NCBI GenBank assembly: GCA_963542695.1
Contig: CAUTYX010000008.1
Span: forward strand, 1 to 64,000
Source: RUG100 sp963542695
GTDB taxonomy: Bacteria > Bacillota > Clostridia > Peptostreptococcales > Anaerovoracaceae
Direction of reading: 5' to 3'
DNA length: 64,000 bases
Below are positions 26,726 to 35,460 of this stretch, piece by piece. A program made the position numbers and the translations under genes. Each line of letters starts with the position of its first letter. Within the stretch, counting starts at the first letter, position 1. The notes beneath the pieces are model-generated. The model had not been told where the DNA came from, did no database searches, and saw nothing but the letters and a program-made list of their open reading frames with translations.

Positions 26726-27826
26726 TCAGCTTGTTTTTTGAGAGCTTTTTTTCCCTTCTCGTTTATGAGGATGGGCAGAATTTCTATTGGGATCTGTTAA
26801 TACAATATAGATATACATCAACGCTATAAAGCATAGTCCCAAGGTTTCCTTATATAATTCACGAGAGACCAAAATAGCGGCAATGCCCATGATACCGCAA
26901 ACGCCGTACATACACAAAACCGTTCGCCGCTGCCCCATACCGGTTTTCATCAACCGGTGATGAATATGTCCCTTATCGGCAACCATGAGTGGTTTGTGGT
27001 TAACAAGGCGCCGGATAATGGCAAAAATCGTATCAAATAGAGGTAATGCCAATACCAAAGAAGGAACAATTACCGCAACCATCGTGGTGCTCTTTACCGG
27101 CTGCAGCAATGAAAAGGCGGCTATCATAAACCCAAGATACAAAGAACCGCAGTCACCCATGAAGGTTTTAGCCGGATAAAAATTAAACGGCAAGAATCCA
27201 AAACATCCGCCGGCCAGTGCCAGCACCGGAATACACGAAGCATAGTATCCAAATATATAGCACACATAGGCAATACAAATAGATGCTATGGCTACAATGC
27301 CTGCAGCCAGTCCGTCTAATCCGTCAACAAGATTGATGGTATTGGTAATCCCCACCAACCATAGAACCGTAAAGATATACGAGGCTACACCGGTGAATTG
27401 TGTTTCTCCAAGGAAAACAGAAATAAAACTCAGTTTAATTCCCAAAAAATACACTACCGTGGCAATGGAAATCTGCCCTGCCAGTTTCACAATAGGTTTT
27501 AAATTTTTATAATCATCAATGAGGCCCAGTAAAAACATCAGTGCTCCGCCAATGAGAACGCTGTATATTTTCATATGAGAAATGTTTTCTTCAGGAAGAT
27601 CGCAGTAGCCAAGTTCTACTGCAAGAATAATCCCTATGGCCGATCCGCAAAAGATGGCTAATCCGCCAATTCTCGGAATAGGGCGTTTATGCATTCGACG
27701 GTCATCACGAGGCACATCAATAGCACCGGTTTTGCGCGCCAAAAGAATTGACACAGGTGACATTCCAGCTGTAATAGCTATAGCAATAAGAAAAATTGTC
27801 CAAAAATTTATAGCAGATAATTCCAT
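26726..27826 (-). CDS. Undecaprenyl-phosphate sugar-1-phosphate transferase (WecA/TagO/MraY family)
   Basis: A polytopic membrane enzyme of 366 residues with about 11 hydrophobic segments that starts lipid-linked glycan synthesis by moving a sugar-1-phosphate from UDP-sugar to undecaprenyl phosphate. Family motifs: GLIDDYKN (Mg-binding Asp pair), NLVDGLDGLAAG, MGDCGSLYLGF, and the loop GHIHHRLMKTG typical of the WecA/TagO rather than MraY branch. A GlcNAc-1-P donor for teichoic acid or other wall polymers is the likely role. The C-terminal end is basic and polar. It is 15 nt after the recombinase gene. Confidence 0.88.
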   Translation of the reverse strand: MELSAINFWTIFLIAIAITAGMSPVSILLARKTGAIDVPRDDRRMHKRPIPRIGGLAIFCGSAIGIILAVELGYCDLPEENISHMKIYSVLIGGALMFLLGLIDDYKNLKPIVKLAGQISIATVVYFLGIKLSFISVFLGETQFTGVASYIFTVLWLVGITNTINLVDGLDGLAAGIVAIASICIAYVCYIFGYYASCIPVLALAGGCFGFLPFNFYPAKTFMGDCGSLYLGFMIAAFSLLQPVKSTTMVAVIVPSLVLALPLFDTIFAIIRRLVNHKPLMVADKGHIHHRLMKTGMGQRRTVLCMYGVCGIMGIAAILVSRELYKETLGLCFIALMYIYIVLTDPNRNSAHPHKREGKKSSQKTS

Positions 27827-27841
27827 TGATTCGTCGCCCTT

Positions 27842-28726
27842 TTATGCTCGTGGGTGAGTTTTATCGTACACGTCTTTAATGCGGCTTTTGGTTACCGATA
27901 GATATACTTGAGTTGCTGTCATATCTTCATGGCCTAACAGTTCTTGTAAAGACTTTAAATCCGCACCGTTTTGCACCATATGGACAGCAAAGGAAATACG
28001 CAGCAAATGAGGCGTCAGCTTTTTATCCAGTTCTGCTTTATTCCCATACTCTTTCAATATTTTCCAAAGACCTTGCCTTGTCATCCGCTTTCCGTAAAAA
28101 TTTACAAACAATGCGTCCTCTGTGGAGTCTTCTTCCACCAGCTCTTTACGTACTTCATAAATATAGTGTTCCAAAGCGGCTCGCGCCGGTCGGCCAATAG
28201 GAATAATACGCGCTTTCCCTGTTTCTCCGGTGCAGGTAAAAAATCCAATGCGAAGATTTACATCTGCCACATTGGCGGCAATGACCTCGTTAACGCGAAT
28301 ACCGGTAGCGTACAGAAGTTCCATTAAGGCCTTATCTCTATGCCCCAGTACCGACTCTTCAGGAGTCGTCAATAGTCGATCCACCTCTTCTACCGTTAAA
28401 TATTCTAATTCTTTTCGCTCTACCCTTGGCGGTTTGATACCCACTGCCGGATTACCGGAAACCAGGTTTTCCATAGCCAGGAAAGTATAAAATGAACGAA
28501 CAGAAGCCAGCTTTCTATTAATAGTAGCTGCCGATTTCCCTTCTTTTCGTAAGGTGGTCAAAAAAGACAGTACATCGGAATTGCCGGCTCTTACGGGATC
28601 CTTTACACCCTTTTCATTGAGAAAGCCGCAAAAATCAACCACATCCCTGCCATAAGCTTCTTGTGTGTTTTTTGCCATTCGCTTTTCTTTTTTCAAATAG
28701 TCCAGGAATCCATCCATATACTTCAT
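27842..28726 (-). CDS. Tyrosine recombinase XerC/XerD family
   Basis: A 294-residue site-specific recombinase: N-terminal SAM-like core-binding domain (FLDYLKKEKRMAKNTQEAY), C-terminal catalytic domain with Arg in ATGIRVNE, LTPHLLRISFA (HxxR), LLGHEDMTATQVYL (His and Tyr nucleophile). The second box reads HLLRI, not the usual HxLRH, but the HxxR residues are intact. The size and a chromosomal setting without phage genes suggest XerD-type dimer resolution rather than an integrase. GGAGG lies 9 nt before the ATG. Confidence 0.85.
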   Translation of the reverse strand: MKYMDGFLDYLKKEKRMAKNTQEAYGRDVVDFCGFLNEKGVKDPVRAGNSDVLSFLTTLRKEGKSAATINRKLASVRSFYTFLAMENLVSGNPAVGIKPPRVERKELEYLTVEEVDRLLTTPEESVLGHRDKALMELLYATGIRVNEVIAANVADVNLRIGFFTCTGETGKARIIPIGRPARAALEHYIYEVRKELVEEDSTEDALFVNFYGKRMTRQGLWKILKEYGNKAELDKKLTPHLLRISFAVHMVQNGADLKSLQELLGHEDMTATQVYLSVTKSRIKDVYDKTHPRA

Positions 28727-28818
28727 TTGGCCAATCCTCCGTCCTTAGAACTGTCTCTTTAGAACCTTCCGGCGCAGTTTTTTTAGCAAGGCTCTGCCAG
28801 CATTTCCTTCAAGGATTA

Positions 28819-29616
28819 CTATCTCTTTCCTTGAAAACAGGTTCCCTTCTGTTGCCCTTGCAAAGCATCTACAATGCTGTCTTTCTTTTTCCCGTTTAAC
28901 AAAACAGTAGGAATCTGGTATTCCCCGGCTTTTCGAGCCGCTTCGATTTTAGTTTTAATACCACCGGTTCCAAAAGAACTGGTTCCGTCTATTTCTATTT
29001 GTTCCAGTAAATTTTGCGGATTTTCCACCAACTCAATTAAAGAAGCATCCTGATGAGTCTTTGGATTTTTATCATATACACCATCAATATCGCTGAGAAT
29101 TACCAAAACATCGGCGTTCCACAAAACAGCAGTCAATGCTGATAAGGTATCATTATCACCTAAGCTGAATTCTTCAATGCTAACACTGTCATTTTCATTG
29201 ATTACCGGCAGCACCCCTTCGTCAATAAGGGTAAATAAGGTGTTGCGCATATGAAGCGTCCGTTCCGGATGAGTAAAATCATCTCGAGTAAGTAAAATCT
29301 GCCCCACGTGAAGATCATACCGAGCAAAGTATTCTTTATATGCCATCATCAGTTCCACCTGGCCAATGGAACAAAGGGCTTGTTTATAGTTAATGTCTTT
29401 GCGGCGAGACCACTTATTAATGGCTCCGACACCACAAATGCCGGCACCGGAGGAAACAATAATCACCTGTTTTCCTTGCTGTATTAGCCGGTTCACCTGA
29501 TGAGATATATTGGCAAAGCGTTCCGGATCTACCACGCCCTCTTGGTTGGACAGAACGTTGCTGCCAATTTTTATAACCACTTTCCGGCTGTTCTGCAGTA
29601 TATTTTCTATGGACAC
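28819..29616 (-). CDS. proB: Glutamate 5-kinase, short form without PUA domain
   Basis: First step of proline synthesis, making gamma-glutamyl phosphate. Amino-acid-kinase fold: VVIKIGSNVLS, VSSGAGICGVGAI, NENDSV, LGDNDTLSA, LSDIDGVYDKNP and GTGGIKTKIEAARKA. The 265 residues stop after the kinase domain; the C-terminal PUA domain of E. coli ProB is absent, as in several Firmicutes. Its partner proA lies at 32377-33597, separated by thiC and bioB. Confidence 0.95.
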   Translation of the reverse strand: MSIENILQNSRKVVIKIGSNVLSNQEGVVDPERFANISHQVNRLIQQGKQVIIVSSGAGICGVGAINKWSRRKDINYKQALCSIGQVELMMAYKEYFARYDLHVGQILLTRDDFTHPERTLHMRNTLFTLIDEGVLPVINENDSVSIEEFSLGDNDTLSALTAVLWNADVLVILSDIDGVYDKNPKTHQDASLIELVENPQNLLEQIEIDGTSSFGTGGIKTKIEAARKAGEYQIPTVLLNGKKKDSIVDALQGQQKGTCFQGKR

Positions 29617-29799
29617 AATTTTTCTCCTTACTATAACAATCTTTTTTATTATATCACTTTTAAAGTTCTAAATAAACAAGAATGAACTTTGTTATGTAAA
29701 GCCCTTGATTTTATTATATCCATCAGGTAGACTAGCATTGTTGTTATCCCCCTGATAACTACAATAACCTTAATAATCTCTAATCCCAATACCCCTTTT

Positions 29800-29835
29800 A
29801 ACAAAACAGGTTGCGTCGACGCAACCTGTTTTGTT
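29800..29835. terminator. Perfect 16-bp palindromic hairpin after thiC
   Basis: AACAAAACAGGTTGCG, a TCGA loop, then the exact reverse complement. The core CAGGTTGCG stem followed by TTTTGTT acts as an intrinsic terminator on either strand. It lies 14 nt past the thiC stop. The remainder of 29617-29799 is AT-rich and should hold the proB promoter, which I could not place with confidence. Confidence 0.8.
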
Positions 29836-29849
29836 TATCTTCTTTTCCC

Positions 29850-31163
29850 TTATATAATATCGATATATTCCCCGGAAAGAGCCTTGTTCATGCTTCGTAC
29901 GGCGCAGAACTTCCCGCACATGCTACAGGTTTCACCATGGTCTTCTTCCGGTGAACGACTGTCTCGTATTTCTTTAGCGGTTTCCGGATCAAGAGCACAA
30001 TCCCACATAGCCTCCCAATCCAGCGTCCTTCTGGCATCAGCCATAGCATCATCTATATCATGAGCTCCCGGAACGCCCTTGGCAATATCCGCCGCATGGG
30101 CTGCAATTTTACTTGCCATAATGCCTTGTTTTACATCCTCTACATTGGGCAGTGCCAAATGTTCTGCCGGTGTAACATAGCAAAGGAAAGCAGCACCTGC
30201 CATAGCGGCCACGGCACCACCGATAGCAGCTGTAATATGGTCATATCCCGGGGCAATATCTGTTACCAACGGTCCCAGTACATAGAAAGGAGCACCTTTA
30301 CAAATGGTTTGCTGTACTTTCATATTGGCAGGAATCTGATCTAAAGGCACGTGACCCGGACCTTCCACCATTACTTGGACATCCCGTTGCCATGCCCTGT
30401 CTGTTAATTCTCCTAAACGAACCAGCTCATCAATTTGAGCAATATCTGTTGCATCGGCTATACATCCCGGACGGCATCCATCTCCCAAGCTAATGGTCAC
30501 ATCGTATTCTCGACAAATCTCCAATATTTCATCGTAGTATTCATAGAAAGGATTTTCATTTCCTGTCATGCTCATCCACGCAAATACCAAGCTTCCCCCT
30601 CGGCTAACGATGTTGGTTTTTCTCTTGTGTCGCTTAATTTGTTCAATGGTTTTTCTTGTTAATCCGCAGTGAAGAGTAACAAAGTCAACGCCGTCCTCTG
30701 CATGGAGTCGTATTACATCAATAAAGTCCTGTGCCGTTAAGGTCGCCAAATCTCTTTGATAATGAATTACCGAATCATAGATTGGAACAGTTCCGATCAT
30801 GGCAGGACATTCGTTGCAAAGCTTTTGGCGAAAAGGCTGTGTATCTCCATGGCTGGACAAATCCATAATGGCTTCGGCTCCCATATTTACTGCCGACATA
30901 ACTTTTTCCATTTCAACATCATAATCTTTACAATCTCGACTAACACCCAGATTAACATTAATCTTTGTCTTCAGCATGCTTCCAATCCCGCTGGGATCTA
31001 AATGATTGTGAAGGTGATTGGCTGGAATAGCCACCTTTCCTTCTGCCACCCACTGACGAATTTCTTCTACATTGCGGTTTTCTTTTGCCGCCACAATTTC
31101 CATTTCCGGTGTGACAATGTCTCTTCGAGCTGCTTCCATCTGGGTACAATATGCTCTTTCCAT
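29850..31163 (-). CDS. thiC: Phosphomethylpyrimidine synthase ThiC, short form
   Basis: Radical SAM enzyme converting aminoimidazole ribotide to HMP-phosphate for thiamine. The 437 residues equal the short form without the extra N-terminal domain of proteobacterial ThiC. Motifs: IMDLSSHGD, EGPGHVPLDQIP, FLCYVTPAEHL. The cluster motif near the C-terminus reads CSMCGKFC, a CX2CX3C spacing, whereas the textbook ThiC motif is CX2CX4C. GGAGG lies 5 nt before the ATG. Expression is governed by the TPP riboswitch directly upstream. Confidence 0.96.
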   Translation of the reverse strand: MERAYCTQMEAARRDIVTPEMEIVAAKENRNVEEIRQWVAEGKVAIPANHLHNHLDPSGIGSMLKTKINVNLGVSRDCKDYDVEMEKVMSAVNMGAEAIMDLSSHGDTQPFRQKLCNECPAMIGTVPIYDSVIHYQRDLATLTAQDFIDVIRLHAEDGVDFVTLHCGLTRKTIEQIKRHKRKTNIVSRGGSLVFAWMSMTGNENPFYEYYDEILEICREYDVTISLGDGCRPGCIADATDIAQIDELVRLGELTDRAWQRDVQVMVEGPGHVPLDQIPANMKVQQTICKGAPFYVLGPLVTDIAPGYDHITAAIGGAVAAMAGAAFLCYVTPAEHLALPNVEDVKQGIMASKIAAHAADIAKGVPGAHDIDDAMADARRTLDWEAMWDCALDPETAKEIRDSRSPEEDHGETCSMCGKFCAVRSMNKALSGEYIDII

Positions 31164-31176
31164 CTTTTCCTCCTAT

Positions 31177-31213
31177 AAAAAACTGCGCTCCACCAGCAAT
31201 AGAGAAGCACAGT
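31177..31213 (-). terminator. Riboswitch-controlled terminator before thiC
   Basis: 10-bp stem with two G-U pairs (ACTGTGCTTC with GGAGCGCAGT), a 12-nt loop and then TTTTTT on the minus strand, just before the thiC ribosome binding site. It is the expression platform expected for TPP-induced termination. Confidence 0.8.
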
Positions 31214-31228
31214 CAATCTGCTTATTTT

Positions 31229-31306
31229 TTCCCTACGTTGGCATTATCCATACAGGTACAATGGGTCGAAGTCAAGCTTCCTCTCAGCCGAAAGGCTCCC
31301 CTTTTA
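31229..31306 (-). promoter_or_regulatory. TPP riboswitch (THI element)
   Basis: On the minus strand the conserved THI-box blocks appear in order: GGGGAGCC, GGCTGAGAGG, ACCC, TACCTG, GGATAATGCCA and ACGTAGGGAA. These are the pyrimidine-sensing CUGAGA loop and the pyrophosphate-sensing arm. When TPP binds, the terminator at 31177-31213 should form and thiC be switched off. bioB lies directly upstream, so either a promoter lies in 31307-31338 or read-through from bioB passes through the switch. Confidence 0.93.
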
Positions 31307-31338
31307 GATTTTTTCTGTACACAGCAGTATATCACGTA

Positions 31339-32364
31339 TTACATTTTCCTAGCAACAGCGGTTCCCCCGACAACATCACAGGAGTCAGAGGTCTTTGCAT
31401 CCCGGGACAATTTTCGTCCCATCCTTTCCATTAATTTTCTATCACTTTCAATGGTGGAGCCCAGCGTTGTCAACATGTTTCCGGTAATGGTTGCATTGGC
31501 GCCGCCCTTAAAGGCACTCTCCCCAAAGTTTGTAAGAAGAGATCGGCCGGCTGCAAGACGTATATCGCCGGTTGGAGCCAAATACCGGAAGAGCGTCACC
31601 GTGCGCAGGACTTCCTCCTCTTTCAAAGGTTCAACATCTGCAAAAGCCGTTCCCGGAATAGGTGTAAGCACATTTAGCGGAATGGAAGTGACTCCTAATT
31701 CCCCTAAGGTAAGAGCCATATCTATGCGATCTTCCCAGGTTTCTCCCATGCCTATGATTCCTCCGGAACAGACCTGAAGACCCTCTTCTTTAGCCATCTT
31801 AATAACATCGATTTTATCCTTAAAGCTATGGGTAGTGCAAATGTTAGGAAAATTGCGTTCCGATGTCTCAATATTTGCATGATACCTGCCGACACCGGCT
31901 TTTTTCAGCCGGGAAAACTGCTGCCGGCTCAAAAGACCATGGGAGGCGCACAGTTCTAACTCCGGACAGACTCTGGCCATTTCCTCATAGGCCTCCAAAG
32001 CCTTTTCAAACTCTGCTCCGGCTAAGGTTCTTCCGGAAGTTACTACAGAAAAACGGTTCACCCCCTCTTTGTCATGACTGACAGCTTCTGCAAGAATTTC
32101 TTCCTTTGGTAAAAATGGATATTTCCGGCAGGCAGTATTATAATGGCTGGACTGGGCACAGTATTTGCAGTTTTCACTGCATTTCCCACTGCGACCGTTG
32201 ATAATGGTGCATAAATTTACTGTATCGCCGCAAAAGTGTTTCCGAATCTCATCGGCTCCTTGTTGCAGCTCCTCCAAAGGTGCTTCCAGTAATAACCCAA
32301 TGGCTTCTTCTCCGGAAAGTCGCCGTCCATCCACAATTTCTTCTGCCAACTGTATGACATCCAT
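31339..32364 (-). CDS. bioB: Biotin synthase
   Basis: Radical SAM enzyme inserting sulfur into dethiobiotin. GKCSENCKYCAQ carries the CX3CX2C cluster motif; YHANIETS, VCSGGIIGMGET and DIRLAAGR (the [2Fe-2S] Arg) are in the expected order. The YHANIETS variant replaces the common YNHNLDTS. Length is 341 residues. AAGGAGG precedes the ATG; gap to proA is 12 nt. No other biotin gene lies in the window, so it may use imported dethiobiotin or distant genes. Confidence 0.94.
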   Translation of the reverse strand: MDVIQLAEEIVDGRRLSGEEAIGLLLEAPLEELQQGADEIRKHFCGDTVNLCTIINGRSGKCSENCKYCAQSSHYNTACRKYPFLPKEEILAEAVSHDKEGVNRFSVVTSGRTLAGAEFEKALEAYEEMARVCPELELCASHGLLSRQQFSRLKKAGVGRYHANIETSERNFPNICTTHSFKDKIDVIKMAKEEGLQVCSGGIIGMGETWEDRIDMALTLGELGVTSIPLNVLTPIPGTAFADVEPLKEEEVLRTVTLFRYLAPTGDIRLAAGRSLLTNFGESAFKGGANATITGNMLTTLGSTIESDRKLMERMGRKLSRDAKTSDSCDVVGGTAVARKM

Positions 32365-32376
32365 TTGTCATCCTCC

Positions 32377-33597
32377 TTATAGATCCTTAAAATGAAATTC
32401 TTTTCGTCCTTCTGCATAATCGACCACAACATGCCCCTGGCCTTGTAGTTTATATTTGTATGTTACTAATCCCTCCAGCCCTACCGGTCCACGCGGCGGC
32501 AATTTGCCGGTGCTGATGCCTACTTCTGCACCAAAGCCATAGCGAAATCCATCCGCAAATCGCGTAGAGCAGTTACAATAGACGCCGGCAGAATCAACCA
32601 TGGTCATGAATTTTTCCGAAGCGATGTCATCTTCTGTTATAATACAATCGGTATGATGAGAACCGAACCTATTGATGTGAGCAACGGCTTCTTCCAGACT
32701 GTCCACCCATTTAACTGTCATAATATAATCTAAAAATTCCTTATACTCTCCTTCCCGAAGAGCAATTTCCACCGGACTGGCATCCATAACCTTTTCGATG
32801 ATATCCTCTTTAATGTCCTTATGAACAAGCAAGATTTCCATGGCATTACAAGCAGCCGGATACTGGGTTTTAGAGTCCACAATAATAGGAATTGCTTTTG
32901 CAAGATCTGCTGCCTTATCAACATATACATGACAAACACCATCGGCGTGACCCATTACCGGAATTTTGGAATGATCCATAATATGCTTCACAAAAGCGTT
33001 GCTGCCTCTTGGGATAATCAAATCAATGGATTCATCACAGGCAAGAAGCTCTTCCACTGCGCCTCTTGTTTCTACCAAAGCAGCAAAATGTTCCGGGAGA
33101 CCGGCTGCAACGCCGGCTCTATGAATAATCTGAAACAGCGCCATATTGGTATTTTTCGCTTCACTACCACCCTTTAAAATGGCTCCGTTGCCGCTTTTAA
33201 TGCAAAGAGAAGAAATCTGCACCAGTGCATCCGGCCGTGATTCAAAGATAACGCCTATAACGCCAATGGGGCAGGTCACTCTTGACAGCTGCAGCCCTTC
33301 ATCCAGCTGTCGGTGCAAGTCCACATGAAATAAAGGATCCGGCAGCTTTATCAAATCCCTAATACCGTTGATTACCGTTTCCAATTTATGACTGTCAAAG
33401 GCCAATCGCGACAAAAGCGGTCCTGGTAACGCTTCTCCTTCTGCTAAATCCTTTTCATTGGCTGCAAATATATCCGCCTTGTGCTCTTCCAAAGACTCTG
33501 CAATAGCCAGCAAAGCCTCATTTCTTGTTTCTTCTGACAGCGTCGCCATGACAAAACTATGTGTCTTTGTATTGGCTGCCATTTCTCTATAATCCAT
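32377..33597 (-). CDS. proA: Gamma-glutamyl phosphate reductase
   Basis: NADPH-dependent second step of proline synthesis, aldehyde-dehydrogenase fold, 406 residues. Motifs: GVIGVIFESRPDALVQI, GNGAILKGGSEAKNTN, and catalytic Cys in YPAACNAMEILLVH; RFADGFRYGFGAEVGIST near the end. The ATG overlaps the YprB-like gene by 11 nt, showing coupled translation. proB is 2.8 kb downstream rather than next to it. Confidence 0.96.
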   Translation of the reverse strand: MDYREMAANTKTHSFVMATLSEETRNEALLAIAESLEEHKADIFAANEKDLAEGEALPGPLLSRLAFDSHKLETVINGIRDLIKLPDPLFHVDLHRQLDEGLQLSRVTCPIGVIGVIFESRPDALVQISSLCIKSGNGAILKGGSEAKNTNMALFQIIHRAGVAAGLPEHFAALVETRGAVEELLACDESIDLIIPRGSNAFVKHIMDHSKIPVMGHADGVCHVYVDKAADLAKAIPIIVDSKTQYPAACNAMEILLVHKDIKEDIIEKVMDASPVEIALREGEYKEFLDYIMTVKWVDSLEEAVAHINRFGSHHTDCIITEDDIASEKFMTMVDSAGVYCNCSTRFADGFRYGFGAEVGISTGKLPPRGPVGLEGLVTYKYKLQGQGHVVVDYAEGRKEFHFKDL

Positions 33598-34579
33598 CTT
33601 GCCGTATCCTTTCTACAAGAAGTGATGCCATCTTATTTATGGCTCTATAATCAATATTTTCCTCTGTCTGTAGTATCATACAGTCTTGAATCCATGCCGG
33701 GTCATCTGCGGGAATATCTAAAGAAAGACCGCTGTTTCGACTATCCCAAAAAACTAGGCCTTTTCGACTGATAAGCTCCACAGAAATGGAAAAAGTCCTC
33801 TCTCTGCCGTTAAAGTGGCAGTAGCTTCCGGCATCTTCTAAAGAAATGTAGTTCACCGGTTTTTTCACCTGCGTCCCCGCAATAGCCAAATGGCCTTTGC
33901 GTATTTCCACTTTTTCAACACGGTCTTTTTCCAAAGGGAATCCCAAATAGCTCATGGCTTCGTGAAACTTGGTTTTCCGTAAAATGGGAAGCAGTCGCCC
34001 CAGTTGCATAATATCATCCTTGTTGTGGAGTAAAATTTTCTCTTCTGCTTCTTTATCTCCCGTTGCCACATAATGAAAATACAGTTTTACAGATTGCCCT
34101 CCGTCAATTTCATCGTCTCGATTTATCCAAAGTCCGGCAAAAGCTTCCACCGTTTTTTGCTTTAGATTGGCAACAAACTTCGGAACATCAGAAAACTTGC
34201 GAAGAATAGGATATATATCCAAATCATATATGTGATGAAATCCGGCCGGATCCAGCCCCAGTATTTCCATACGACGTTTAATGAAGGGAATATCAAACCG
34301 TTCTCCGTTATAGGTGACCAATGTTTCTAAATTAGCTACATCATCTAAAAACGCTTTTAGTATCGCCGGTTCTTCCTGCAAATCTTCGGCTAGATACTGT
34401 TTTGCAACAAAAGTATCCCCTTGGGGAATCATCAGTCCAAGCAAAACAACAGCGCACCTTTCAGCCGAAAGGCCTGTTGTTTCGATGTCAACAATGCCTA
34501 CCTTTTCCGGGGTAAAATATTGTCGAAACAAAGATGTATCAAAGACCGGTACATCGGTTGTGTAATGGTAAATTTTCAT
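33587..34579 (-). CDS. RNase H-like exonuclease, YprB family
   Basis: A 330-residue protein with a DEDD-type 3'-5' exonuclease fold: VDIETTG (Asp, Glu) at about residue 30, VTYNGERFDIPFI (Asp) at about 90, and LLHNKDDIMQLGRL (Asp) at about 185. This matches the YprB-type ribonuclease H-like domain. The C-terminal 120 residues are beta-rich and unassigned. Substrate unknown. It sits between thiD and proA in the same direction and overlaps proA. Confidence 0.75.
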   Translation of the reverse strand: MKIYHYTTDVPVFDTSLFRQYFTPEKVGIVDIETTGLSAERCAVVLLGLMIPQGDTFVAKQYLAEDLQEEPAILKAFLDDVANLETLVTYNGERFDIPFIKRRMEILGLDPAGFHHIYDLDIYPILRKFSDVPKFVANLKQKTVEAFAGLWINRDDEIDGGQSVKLYFHYVATGDKEAEEKILLHNKDDIMQLGRLLPILRKTKFHEAMSYLGFPLEKDRVEKVEIRKGHLAIAGTQVKKPVNYISLEDAGSYCHFNGRERTFSISVELISRKGLVFWDSRNSGLSLDIPADDPAWIQDCMILQTEENIDYRAINKMASLLVERIRQDGL

Positions 34580-34606
34580 ACGTTTATTATAATGAGCTTT
34601 TTCTCC

Positions 34607-35419
34607 TCAATCAACTGTATCCACCCGGAAAAATTCACCTGTCAATGCAAAGCCGTGATGCAAAGGGCCATTCCCCTTGCCTATATCTAAACCTGCCGCT
34701 AAAGCACCGGTAATATATGCTTTAGCTTCTTTCACTGCCACGGCCACCTCCATTTCCTTTGCCAAATTAGCGGCTATGGCACTGGACAATGTACAGCCTG
34801 TTCCATGGCTATTAGTAGTCTGTATTCGTTTTCCGGGAAGCCATATCACATTCCTGCCGTCAGTCAGTAAATCATCTGCTCCTCCTGCTTCATGACCACC
34901 TTTACAAAGGACATAACTTCCATATTTTTTTGCCAAATCTACAGCTGCTTTTTCCCGGTCTTCTCGGGTTTCAACAGCACCTTCCCACAGCTTCCTTGTT
35001 TCCGGAATGTTGGGTGTTACTACTGTTGCCAAAGGAAATAGGAATTTTTCCATGGCTTTTACAGCCGTATCTTGCGCCAAGGTTTTTCCGCTGGTGGAAG
35101 CCATAACAGGATCTACTACCACATTTTTTGCAGTGTATTTTTGCAATACCTCGGCAATGATTTTTGCTTGGTCGGCTGAACAAATCATACCGATCTTCAC
35201 GGCGTCAGGAAAGATGTCTTCAAAAACAGCTTTCAACTGCTGCTCCAGCATGATGCTGCTAATGGGTTCTATGGATTCTACGCCTTTGGTGTTTTGCGCC
35301 GTAACGGCTGTAATCGCTGCCATCCCATAGGCGCCATGAGCCATTATGGTCTTTATATCTGCCTGAATACCGGCTCCTCCAATACTGTCACTGCCGGCTA
35401 TGGTCAACACAGTCTTCAT
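34607..35419 (-). CDS. thiD: Hydroxymethylpyrimidine/phosphomethylpyrimidine kinase
   Basis: Phosphorylates HMP and HMP-P to HMP-PP for thiamine assembly. Ribokinase fold, 270 residues: IAGSDSIGGAGIQADIKT (HMP site), DPVMASTSG, TPNIPE, and NSHGTGCTLSSAIAANLA with the catalytic Cys/anion hole. AAGGAAAG precedes the ATG. It follows the HAD gene by 41 nt in the thiE-HAD-thiD run. Confidence 0.95.
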   Translation of the reverse strand: MKTVLTIAGSDSIGGAGIQADIKTIMAHGAYGMAAITAVTAQNTKGVESIEPISSIMLEQQLKAVFEDIFPDAVKIGMICSADQAKIIAEVLQKYTAKNVVVDPVMASTSGKTLAQDTAVKAMEKFLFPLATVVTPNIPETRKLWEGAVETREDREKAAVDLAKKYGSYVLCKGGHEAGGADDLLTDGRNVIWLPGKRIQTTNSHGTGCTLSSAIAANLAKEMEVAVAVKEAKAYITGALAAGLDIGKGNGPLHHGFALTGEFFRVDTVD

Positions 35420-35460
35420 AATCTCTTTCCTTGTCTTTCTATCATCAACATCATCGACAC

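Noticed and set aside
27842..28726. Integrase of a mobile element
   Set aside because: No att-like repeats, phage genes or atypical composition nearby; size and motifs fit housekeeping XerD.
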